From positions 1 to 39,073 of the forward strand of contig JALQUC010000014.1 in the NCBI GenBank assembly GCA_023268615.1: a stretch of DNA of 39,073 nucleotides, written 5' to 3'. Position 1 is the first letter of the stretch. Each line of letters starts with the position of its first letter. The translations under genes were made by a program, and so were the position numbers. The stretch comes from Candidatus Altimarinota bacterium. Its GTDB lineage: Bacteria > Patescibacteriota > Gracilibacteria > BD1-5 > JAGOOR01. This document shows positions 32,078 through 39,073 of the stretch, piece after piece. The notes beneath the pieces are model-generated. The model searched no databases. It was not told the origin of the DNA and was given only the letters and a program-made list of their open reading frames with translations.

Positions 32078-32092
32078 GGATAAAAGAAAGAA

Positions 32093-32458
32093 CTATTTGA
32101 TTTCGCAAGTAGCACCGATTTCCTTGAATTTTGCAGCGATTTCTTCTGCTTCCTTCTTTTCGATGTTTTCCTTGATAGCACCACCAGTTTCAGAGAGAGT
32201 TTTAGCTTCTCCGAGACCGAGACCAGTGTATTCACGGACGAGCTTGATGGCACCAATTTTATTTGCACCAGCATCCTTGAGGAACACACCAACTGTACCA
32301 CCTTCTTCTTCTGCAGCAGCAGCTCCACCACCTGCAGCAGCTACAGGAGCAGCAGCAGAGACACCGAACTTCTCTTCCATAGCTTCGACGAGCTCAGCGA
32401 GCTCTACGATTGTGAGTTTCTCGACGAGATCGAGAACTTTTTGTGCATTATCTGACAT
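32093..32458 (-). CDS. rplL: 50S ribosomal protein L7/L12
   Basis: Stalk protein that recruits translation factors. 121 residues: an N-terminal dimerisation helix (VLDLVEKLTIVELAELVEAM), an Ala/Gly hinge (about 35-52) and a C-terminal domain with VFLKDAGANKIGAIKLVRE and TGLGLGEAKTLSE. It has no TGA codon; all its glycines use GGN. It follows rplJ by 24 bp in the standard rplJ-rplL order. Confidence 0.98.
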   Translation of the reverse strand: MSDNAQKVLDLVEKLTIVELAELVEAMEEKFGVSAAAPVAAAGGGAAAAEEEGGTVGVFLKDAGANKIGAIKLVREYTGLGLGEAKTLSETGGAIKENIEKKEAEEIAAKFKEIGATCEIK

Positions 32459-32482
32459 AAAAATAACAATAAAAAATAAATA

Positions 32483-33025
32483 TTATGCTGTAGTAGCGAG
32501 ATCGCCAACAGTAGCTTTTCCTGTTTCCTCAATTTTTTGCTTCGCGCCATCGAAAAATCGAGCGAGAGAGCTCACAGGTGAGAGGAGAGAACCCATGAAT
32601 TTCGCGAGCAACACATCCCGAGATGGGAGCGATGCGAGCTTTTTAGTTGTCTGAGCATCTTGAAGAGCATTTTCTAGATATGAACCCGTAAAGACGAGCT
32701 TATCATTACCTTCAAACTCTTTTGAAAGTGTATTAACAACAGAGAGAGGTGCTACAGCGTCATCAAAAGCCATCAGAATGGCTACTTGACCTGGAAGCAT
32801 ATCTTCTGGGATATCTACACCCTTGATCTCCTTGACAGCCAGTTGTATGAGCGTCTTTTTAGCGACAGTCATTTTGCCCTGTACTGGGAGGAGACCACGA
32901 CGAACAGCGCTTACCTCAGCTACAGTAATACGATTACTCTGGACAAGAGCAAACGATTTAGCACGGGTGAGGTCAGCCTTGAGTTCGGCGAGAGTCTCAG
33001 ACTTTTTTGCCTTTGACACAGTCAT
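32483..33025 (-). CDS. rplJ: 50S ribosomal protein L10
   Basis: Base of the ribosomal stalk; binds 23S rRNA and anchors L7/L12 dimers. 180 residues from MTVSKAKKSETLAELKADL; an upstream ATG in frame would add 16 non-conserved residues that fall in the leader's T-run. Family features include the N-terminal rRNA-binding part with LVQSNRITVAEVSAVRR and KMTVAKKTLIQLAV, and a C-terminal helix for L12 binding. No TGA codon. It is preceded by an L10 leader structure and an attenuator, so its expression is probably self-controlled. Confidence 0.95.
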   Translation of the reverse strand: MTVSKAKKSETLAELKADLTRAKSFALVQSNRITVAEVSAVRRGLLPVQGKMTVAKKTLIQLAVKEIKGVDIPEDMLPGQVAILMAFDDAVAPLSVVNTLSKEFEGNDKLVFTGSYLENALQDAQTTKKLASLPSRDVLLAKFMGSLLSPVSSLARFFDGAKQKIEETGKATVGDLATTA

Positions 33026-33052
33026 AACAAAAAAGGATAAAAAAATAAAATG

Positions 33053-33087
33053 TCGAAAAAAACAAAAATGCACCCCAAAAGGCGCAT
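33053..33087 (-). terminator. Attenuator terminator upstream of rplJ
   Basis: On the minus strand ATGCGCC and GGGTGCAT form a hairpin (33087-33068), followed by TTTTTG and seven T. It lies between the L10 leader and the rplJ start and not after any gene, so it is best read as a transcription attenuator. Confidence 0.7.
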
Positions 33088-33119
33088 TCTCAGAAGTATT
33101 ATAAGTATCTCTTGAGTTT

Positions 33120-33175
33120 TTGCCTCGGCAGGTCTTGTATGATTGATAACAACCAATGCCTACTGTCTTCGACTT
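33120..33175 (-). ncRNA. L10 ribosomal protein leader (kink-turn element)
   Basis: On the minus strand GAAGACAGTAGG and CCTGCCGAGG face each other across a 26-nt arm. GTAGG (33163-33159) pairs with CCTGC (33132-33128), and the flanking GAAGAC/CGAGG can form the kink-turn that L10-L12 binds in other bacteria (the L10 leader family, RF00557 as I recall). Its position, between a good promoter and a terminator before rplJ, fits feedback by L10. Confidence 0.75.
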
Positions 33176-33179
33176 GTCT

Positions 33180-33207
33180 ATAATATGGGTATATCAAAAA
33201 TTTGCAA
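33180..33207 (-). promoter_or_regulatory. Promoter of the rplJ-rplL operon
   Basis: On the minus strand TTGCAA (33207-33202), a 16-bp spacer and TATTAT (33185-33180). Transcription would begin just before the L10 leader, giving a leader of about 150 nt, by far the longest suggested in this window. Confidence 0.6.
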
Positions 33208-33236
33208 ATCTTTTTAAAGTATGATTATATGTACAT

Positions 33237-35537
33237 ATGAAAACAAAAACTCTTCTCATTTTCCTCCTCTTCATCTTGAGTGTTGTAGGAACAATTTTCT
33301 CGGTGAGTAGCTCTTTTGCTCAGGATTCATGCTGACCTGGTGGTGGCGGTGCAAGTTCTGGATGCACTCCTCCAAAATATGGTTGTACGGATTTTACTGC
33401 GAGAAACTATGACCCTAGTGCCGAAGTAGATAATGGAAGCTGTAAATACGGTTGTATACCGTGAGATCCAACATGTACACCTCCTCCCCCAATAAAAGGA
33501 TGTACCGATTCTCGTGCTCTCAACTATAACAGTTCAGCTACTCAAGACAATTGAAGTTGTCAGTATAATAACAATAACACTGTAATTTATTTTTATTGTG
33601 CAGACAAAGAAGCCAATAACTATCAAACTCAAACTGAGTGTAGAGAACAAAATAAGGCTCGCTTACAGGATGCTTGTATTATCAATAAGGTGGTCTGTAA
33701 ATATGATTCTGTCGTAAATGGCTGTACTGACTCATTAGCTAATAATTATAACTCAAAAGCAAACACAGATGATGGAAGTTGTCAGTATCCAGTTGGTTTT
33801 CTTGGTTGTACAAATAATAAAGCATTAAATTACAACGCAAATGCTAAAAAAGATGATGGAAGCTGTAGATACCCAACATGAACTATAGTCGGCTGTACTG
33901 ACCCAAAGGCAGGGAACTATAACCCTAATGCCACTGTTGAAGACGGGAGCTGTCTCATGCCTTCTGGAAAAAGTGGATGTATTGATGCACAAGCTCTCAA
34001 CTATAATCCAGACGCTATCATAGATGATGGAAGCTGTACCTATGCACAAGTAGAACAACCAACTCTCTGTTTGCGAAAAGACTTTAACTCTATGCCAAAT
34101 TTTAGTGACATGGTAGCATTTAATAATGCTTATCAGATCTGTAGTAATGGTGGTAATTTTACAAAAACAGGCTCTCTCATTCAATGAAATCTCTGATCAT
34201 TTTCAGGATATTGTGAAAATTCAACAAGTGTCGATAATAATAAAGATAGATGTACTTATACTGTTGTTGATAATGTCGAGGTATTTAAAATTGAGCCCCC
34301 TTTCTTCATCACTGGTAATGTATCGGGCGTAGGCTGAACACAGCTCTCAAATATTGAGGTTATTCTGACAACATCTCTCGGAGAGACAAGAACAACAACC
34401 ACAGATATTGCTGGTAACTATATATTTAATGGTCTAGGAGTTGGTGAATATTCAGTACGACCAAATAATTCGATGCCGTATATATTCCCCCATAGCGAGG
34501 TGATAAATCTCTCAGATTCACATGCAACTGCCAACTTCGTCGGTATAGACACAACGACTGTCGTCACAAAAACAAACTTTGCGACTCTGCTCAATAAGGA
34601 TTCGAGTATAGAAGACTGGCTCAAAGATCTCTCTGACAGGTGGAATAATGTTGGTGGAAATATCCCTGATGCTCTCGATGTAGCTACTCTGACGAATGCG
34701 CGAAATAATGGTAGTATATTTTCTAATAATTCCCTTTCTTCTCTCTTTAATAACGGATTCCTCCCTCTCTCAAATTCATATACACCAATTCCACTCTCTC
34801 TTGTCCCTAAATATGCTGATATAAATAGTGTCTGTGGTGACGGGAAAAAGCAAACAGGTGAAACTTGTGATGATGGAGTCAATAATGGAAAATCTGGGTA
34901 CTGTAGTTCTGACTGTCTCTATAGAGGTGAAGTAAAATTTATACCAAATAATGCCAGAGATTATACCAATGAATCAACAGAAACATGAACTGTTTCTCTC
35001 CAGAGTCTTGCTATCATATCTGATACAGTAGGACGAAATGTCTCAGGTGGAATGAAGATTCTCCAGACTTCTATCCGTAAAGCAACTGACTCAATTGGAA
35101 CTTCTCAAAACTTCCTCAAACAAAAAATCATAGAGAATACCTCGCCTCGTACACGAGAAATACTAAAACAAACGGCAGAAATAGTCGCAGAAGTAGCTCA
35201 ATACTCTGTTATTGCAGTAGCATCACTCGTTGCAGCATTTGCAGGTGCCCTTCATATCATGGCCTACAAGGCTCAATGGGTATCCTACACTGTCAAGCCT
35301 GGCGATACCATAGATTCTCTTGGAAATAAATTTACCATGACAGAGCGAGCTATGAGGAGCAAGAATGGCCTCAAAAAAGGCGAACTTCAGCCAGGAACAA
35401 AAATCAAAGTCCGTAATAGACATCTCATTGAGAAGGATTACCTTGATCAACTCAAATTCGTCCTCCAGGATAGTCTCGAAAAGAGAAATTACGGTAAGAT
35501 GTCGGCAAAAATTGACAAAATGTTTGCAAAGAAATAA
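33237..35537 (+). CDS. Large secreted Cys-rich repeat protein with a LysM domain
   Basis: 766 residues. A signal peptide (MKTKTLLIFLLFILSVVGTI, then VSSSFAQ) is followed by a Cys-rich region of six repeats of the type GCTD-x-A-NYN-x-A-DDGSC. A beta-sandwich-like stretch comes next (FITGNVSG, DIAGNYIFNGLGVGEYSV), as in Cna-B or carboxypeptidase-regulatory domains. A further short motif, VCGDGKKQTGETCDDG, resembles the DUF4215 Cys-rich repeat. Near the C-terminus a hydrophobic segment (IAVASLVAAFAGALHI) precedes a LysM domain, VSYTVKPGDTIDSLGNKFTM, that binds peptidoglycan or related glycans. Five or more TGA codons are read as Gly. Likely a surface adhesin or envelope protein. The next gene begins 21 bp later. 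Confidence 0.85.
33381..34044 (+). repeat. Six Cys-rich protein repeats (GCTD...DDGSC)
   Basis: Repeat units of about 22-24 residues begin GCTDFTARNY, GCTDSRALNY, GCTDSLANNY, GCTNNKALNY, GCTDPKAGNY and GCIDAQALNY, each ending DNGSC, DDGSC or EDGSC. A degenerate copy (YCADKEANNY) lies between the second and third. The linkers are Pro-rich. Similar repeats are known from large secreted Bacteroidetes proteins. Confidence 0.85.
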
Positions 35538-35558
35538 AAAGTAGTGTAGAGTGAGTAT

Positions 35559-36176
35559 ATGCCAGAAATAACGACACAACCCGTTCAAGCTACCCAAAAT
35601 AATCTCTTTCCAAGTGTTGGAGCTGATACTGGGCTAGCAGGTTCTCCTCTCTCAGGAGGGTTGGCTGGTGCTGACATGTCTCAGAGTGATAAAGACGCTA
35701 TAATGCGTCAGATTCACCCTATATTTCTCACAACACACACAGAAGAAAAAGCACCTGTACAACAAGGAAATTTTGATAAATTTCTCGGATTCCTCCGACT
35801 CTGTCTCGAATGATTTCTCAAACTCGTGGATATAGTCGTCGATGCTGCTATTCAGATTGCCCGTCTCTTTGTCTGGGTTATAGCTATTGTGGGTGTGCTC
35901 ATCGTCGTCACTCTCATGACTAATACAACAGATAAATTTATAGACATCCTCAATAGTTCTATATTTCCTATTGTTGGACTCGAAACCAAGATTCAAAAAG
36001 TCACTCCTACCGCTACTACAGTTCCTACAACAACAAGTCAAAAAAATCTTGAAAGCTCAACTGTTTCCGAGGAAACTCCTAAAACTACAGAAACTTCAAC
36101 CAGTATAGCTGATGCTGCCGAGGCTGCACGACAGGAGCTTATCAAGGCTCGTCGAGCACGACTGACTGCTGAATAA
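35559..36176 (+). CDS. Hypothetical single-helix membrane protein, 205 aa
   Basis: Not recognised. The first 85 residues are polar, begin MPEITTQPVQATQNNLFPSV and contain the Gly/Ser-rich stretch ADTGLAGSPLSGGLAGADM. One long hydrophobic region lies at about 98-125 (LFVWVIAIVGVLIVVTLM). After it comes a Thr/Ser/Pro/Glu-rich tail (about 145-185) and a basic helix (ARQELIKARRARLTAE). One TGA is read as Gly. It starts 21 bp after the Cys-rich repeat protein and is probably cotranscribed with it, so it may help anchor or export that protein. It converges on ftsK with 2 bp between the stops. Confidence 0.65.
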
Positions 36177-36178
36177 TT

Positions 36179-38374
36179 TTAATACACTTCACGAGGCTTA
36201 CTCCCCTCAGCTGGTCAGACAACGCCCATCTCTTCGAGTGCGTCCATGACTCTCGCTGCCCGAGCATATCAGAGTTTTAATCTTCTCTGAAGGAGTGAGG
36301 TAGACGCTTTCCCACTCGCACGAACAACCTCTATCGCCTGCTGAATGATAAAATCATCTTCTTCATCTGAGCTACCATCACCATTGATATCTCCAGGTCA
36401 GTTATTCTTTGATCATTCCACAATAGTCATATCGTACATATTTGCTGCCATATCTGCATCTGTATGCATCTTGATAAAATGAATGACTGCTTCGACTTCT
36501 TCTGTTTTGACAAATACCCCCTGCACTCTCTCTGGCTCCATAACGCCGCTCGGGGAATAGAGCATATCTCATCGTCCGAGGAGGTCCTCGGCTCCGACTC
36601 GGTCGAGAATAGTTCGCGAATCTACTTGAGATGCAACGGTAAATGCTATACGGCTCGGAATATTAGCCTTTATCAGACCGGTGATGACATCCACAGATGG
36701 TCTCTGGGTTGCTACAATGAGATGCATACCAACCGCTCGAGCCATTTGGGCTATACGAGCAATATTACTTTCGACTTCTTTCTTATTGCCACTCATCATG
36801 AGATCAGCGAGCTCATCAATCACGATGACTATAGCTGGCATTTTCTCTTCTTTTGAGGCCTTTGCATTATATTCTGCGAGATTACGAGTGCGAGCTTCTG
36901 TGAGGAGATCATACCGCCGTATCATCTCAGCGACACACCATTTGAGAGCATTGAGGGCTTTGTCTGGATGATTGATGACAGGAGCCAGCAGATGAGGAAT
37001 GCCATTGTAGACACCGAGCTCAACACGCTTTGGATCCACCATGATCATTCGTAGCTCTGCTGGTGAATTTCTGAGAAGGAGTGATATCAGAAATCCATTC
37101 ATACCGACAGATTTACCTGATCATGTCTGCCCTGCTATGAGGAGATGTGGCATATCCTTGAGGTCACAGACAACTGCATCCCCTGCTATTCCAGACCCGA
37201 CACACATGGCAAGTTTGGAAGTATTCTTGGTAAATTGTGCGCTTTCGACAATCTCTCGGAGACTCACCACATCTCGACGATCGTTAGGGACTTCGATACC
37301 GACAAGTCCGAGACCAGGTATTGGTGCCTGAATACGGATGTTTTTTGCTTTGAGTGCGAGTGTGAGGTCTTTTTTGAGTGACTCAATTTTATTGAGCTTC
37401 ACGCCTTCACTCGGTCTGAGGCGATATTGGGTAACAGTCGGTCACACTTCAAATCCCGCCATAGAAACTTCGATTCAAAACTGAAGCAAAGTCCTCTCGA
37501 TAATAGCTGACTGAAGCTCTATTTCTTCTCGGGTAAGTGGTTTTCATTTTGGATGACGAATAAGCAGATCACTGCGAGGATATTGCCACGATCACTTAAA
37601 TGGTTTAATATCTGTATGCTTGTCTGCAGAATTTTTGGTAATAATAGGAACAGAACGAGTGGTTGCTGTTGTTTTTCAGAGTATTGATTGATTGGGCAGG
37701 GGTGGAGTCTCGAGAATTGAGCCTCTATTTCTAATTTTCTCAAAAAAGCCCATTTTTTCTTCTGCAGGATCTTTATGGGAGAGTTTTGCTATTTTATTCT
37801 CTAGTTCTTCATTGCGAGTTCTGAGACGCTTTTCTTCTTGGGGAGAGAGTTTTTTCTTCTCTTCTTGACGCTCACGAATCGAATCAGAAAATGTACCCAG
37901 CATTTCTATCTGTTTTCTATATGCATATCCTCCTACTTCTCAGAACTGTGAAAGTATTTTTCTATATGAGACATGGAAGAGGAGATAGAGAGAAAGCAAA
38001 AGTGAGCCAAAAATGAGGGTAAGGGCAGGAATTTTATCAAACCAGGTAATCAGTGGATCGTGTACATCAAAAAAGAGTCATTTCTTACCATCAAAATAGC
38101 TCCAGAGAGATACGCTAGAAATCCAGAAAAAAAGAAGCCCCAACCCTCTCCTGAGGTCAAAAGAGCTCTTCCCGAAAACCATATGAAATCAGACAAGACA
38201 GGCTATCGGAGAAAAAAACCAACGAAAATGTGGTCAAAAAAGAGGCTCGAGAGCATCAGAGAGGTACTCCTTTTGAGCGAAAAAAACTAAAATAGCTGCA
38301 AATATGAGAACAAAACCAAATATCATTGTCTGGGTCATTTTTGAGAGTCAAAGGATGTTTTTCTTGCGTGCCAT
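36179..38374 (-). CDS. ftsK: DNA translocase FtsK/SpoIIIE
   Basis: Septal motor that pumps chromosome ends into daughter cells. 731 residues: four N-terminal membrane helices (about 13-150), a charged linker ([19 protein letters not shown]), the alpha domain ([19 protein letters not shown]) and the RecA-like motor. Walker A is AGQTGSGKSVG, with a TGA-coded Gly. Next come [19 protein letters not shown], Walker [14 protein letters not shown] and [15 protein letters not shown]. The C-terminal winged-helix gamma domain ([20 protein letters not shown]) binds the FtsK orienting sequences in other bacteria. Arg of IRRYDLL uses CGG codons. A TATACT box (38400-38395) lies about 20 nt upstream of the ATG. 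Confidence 0.96.
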
Positions 38375-38487
38375 AGGTGTAGTAGAATGCGTGTAGTATA
38401 CGCAAAAAAAATGTTTTTCTAGTAGCCCTGCTTGTCTCATAAAAAAAGGAGGTATAATGACAATACTTATTTCTTCGTTCTATAATT

Positions 38488-38940
38488 ATGTATTCCCTCA
38501 ATAGAGCACAACTCATCGGAAATGTGACAGCCGATCCAGAAGTGCGAGCACTGCCAAGCGGTCAACGCGTTGCCAATTTCTCTATCGCGACCAATCGTCG
38601 CTATACTGATAGTGCTGGGGTACAGCAAGATGTCCCTGAATATCACAATATCTCTCTCTTTGGGAAGCTCGCAGAAATAGCAGAACAATATCTCAGAAAA
38701 GGAAACAAAGTCTATCTCGAGGGTCGTATACAGACACGATCGTGGGAAGATCAATCAGGTCAAAAAAAATATAAGACAGAGATAGTCGGTGAGCAGATGA
38801 TTATGCTGACTCCAAAATGAGGTCACGAGGGAGGTGATCATTTCTCAAAAAGCTCAGAAGAGTCAGATACTATACCGCCCGTCCATACCACCATACCTCC
38901 TCAAGAAGAAAGAGTCTCTATCGAAGATGTCCCCTTCTAA
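38488..38940 (+). CDS. ssb: Single-stranded DNA-binding protein Ssb
   Basis: Binds and protects single-stranded DNA in replication and repair. 150 residues: the OB fold (MYSLNRAQLIGNVTADPEVR, then ANFSIATNRR and YLEGRIQTRSWEDQSGQKK), a polar linker and the acidic tip IEDVPF, which corresponds to the DDIPF tail that recruits partner proteins. One TGA lies right after LTPK; with the standard code the protein would lose its linker and acidic tip, so this is another good proof of recoding. A TATAAT at 38481-38486 ends one base before the ATG; another at 38453-38458 would leave a 29-nt leader. Confidence 0.96.
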
Positions 38941-38966
38941 TGATTCTCAAACTCAAATGACCTACT

Positions 38967-39003
38967 CCCCGGACTTCGCTTCGCTGCATCCGGGGTTTCT
39001 TTT
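38967..39003 (+). terminator. Intrinsic terminator of ssb
   Basis: The stem CCCCGGA (38967-38973) with TCCGGGG (38989-38995) has a 15-nt loop that can pair further (TTCGCTTCGC), followed by TTTCTTTT. Confidence 0.75.
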
Positions 39004-39010
39004 GGCGTCT

Positions 39011-39073
39011 ATGAGAATCCAAATCGTGTCTGTTCTTGAGGGTAGTCTAGTTTTCACTGGTCTTCAATATATT
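39011..39073 (+). CDS. Possible 5' end of a gene (partial)
   Basis: An ATG soon after the ssb terminator opens a frame that runs to the window edge: MRIQIVSVLEGSLVFTGLQY plus one residue. It is too short to identify and could be chance. Confidence 0.3.
   Translation, partial: MRIQIVSVLEGSLVFTGLQYI

Overview
This window comes from a Patescibacteria/CPR bacterium that reads UGA as glycine (translation table 25), so it belongs to Gracilibacteria (BD1-5) or Absconditabacteria (SR1). The proof is internal: in-frame TGA sits at invariant glycines of many housekeeping proteins, including the Walker A loops of VirB4 and FtsK, the RuvB motif TSGPAI, LeuRS HVGHPKGY, RsmI TPIGNL, RsmE GPEGG, TrmD YLGPRGE and YchF GLPNVGKS. 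With TGA as Gly almost every apparently broken frame closes into a full-length gene. CGA and CGG still encode Arg (XerC HTIRH, YchF VVRVFED, RsmI SPHRI, FtsK RRYDLL), which argues against the further recoded table 37. Coding density is very high, there is no gap over 300 bp without a gene, and I saw no tRNA, rRNA or CRISPR array.

Layout. 1-2930: end of a coiled-coil protein, then a minus-strand operon of truB and two signal peptidases I, one fused to a DUF805-like membrane domain. 3019-9092: a DUF84 NTP phosphatase, a small unknown, a XerC/D recombinase carrying an in-frame palindromic insertion, an m5C RNA methyltransferase, two AT-rich unknown membrane or anchored proteins behind ruvB, rlmH and a small secreted peptide. 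9131-19161: lgt, pyrH, a DUF5684-like membrane protein, a LeuRS with a complete Nudix domain inserted, rsmI, then a surface group (membrane protein, fibrinogen-like protein, polytopic GT-C-like protein) ending against rsmE. 19210-25865: FKBP lipoprotein, TRM11-like methylase, HU, a VirB4-type ATPase, a cytidylyltransferase, a small membrane protein, a possible leader peptide and attenuator, an unknown protein and trmD.

25927-30837 is the most striking part. Two large proteins in one operon share a central module and carry different cell-wall-degrading domains: two Cys/His amidase or endopeptidase domains in one, a lysozyme/pesticin-like and an SGNH esterase domain in the other. No N-terminal signal peptide is visible. 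Gracilibacteria and Absconditabacteria are known or suspected to live on other bacteria, so these are candidates for wall-attack or wall-remodelling enzymes. 30933-39073: ychF, rplJ-rplL behind an L10 leader and attenuator, a 766-aa Cys-rich repeat/LysM surface protein with a small membrane partner, ftsK and ssb.

Expression signals are unusual. Several genes have a good -10 box (TATACT, TATAAT or TACAAT) only 6-8 nt before the ATG and no Shine-Dalgarno sequence, which suggests widespread leaderless mRNAs. Functional assignments rest on motifs read by eye; no database search was possible.
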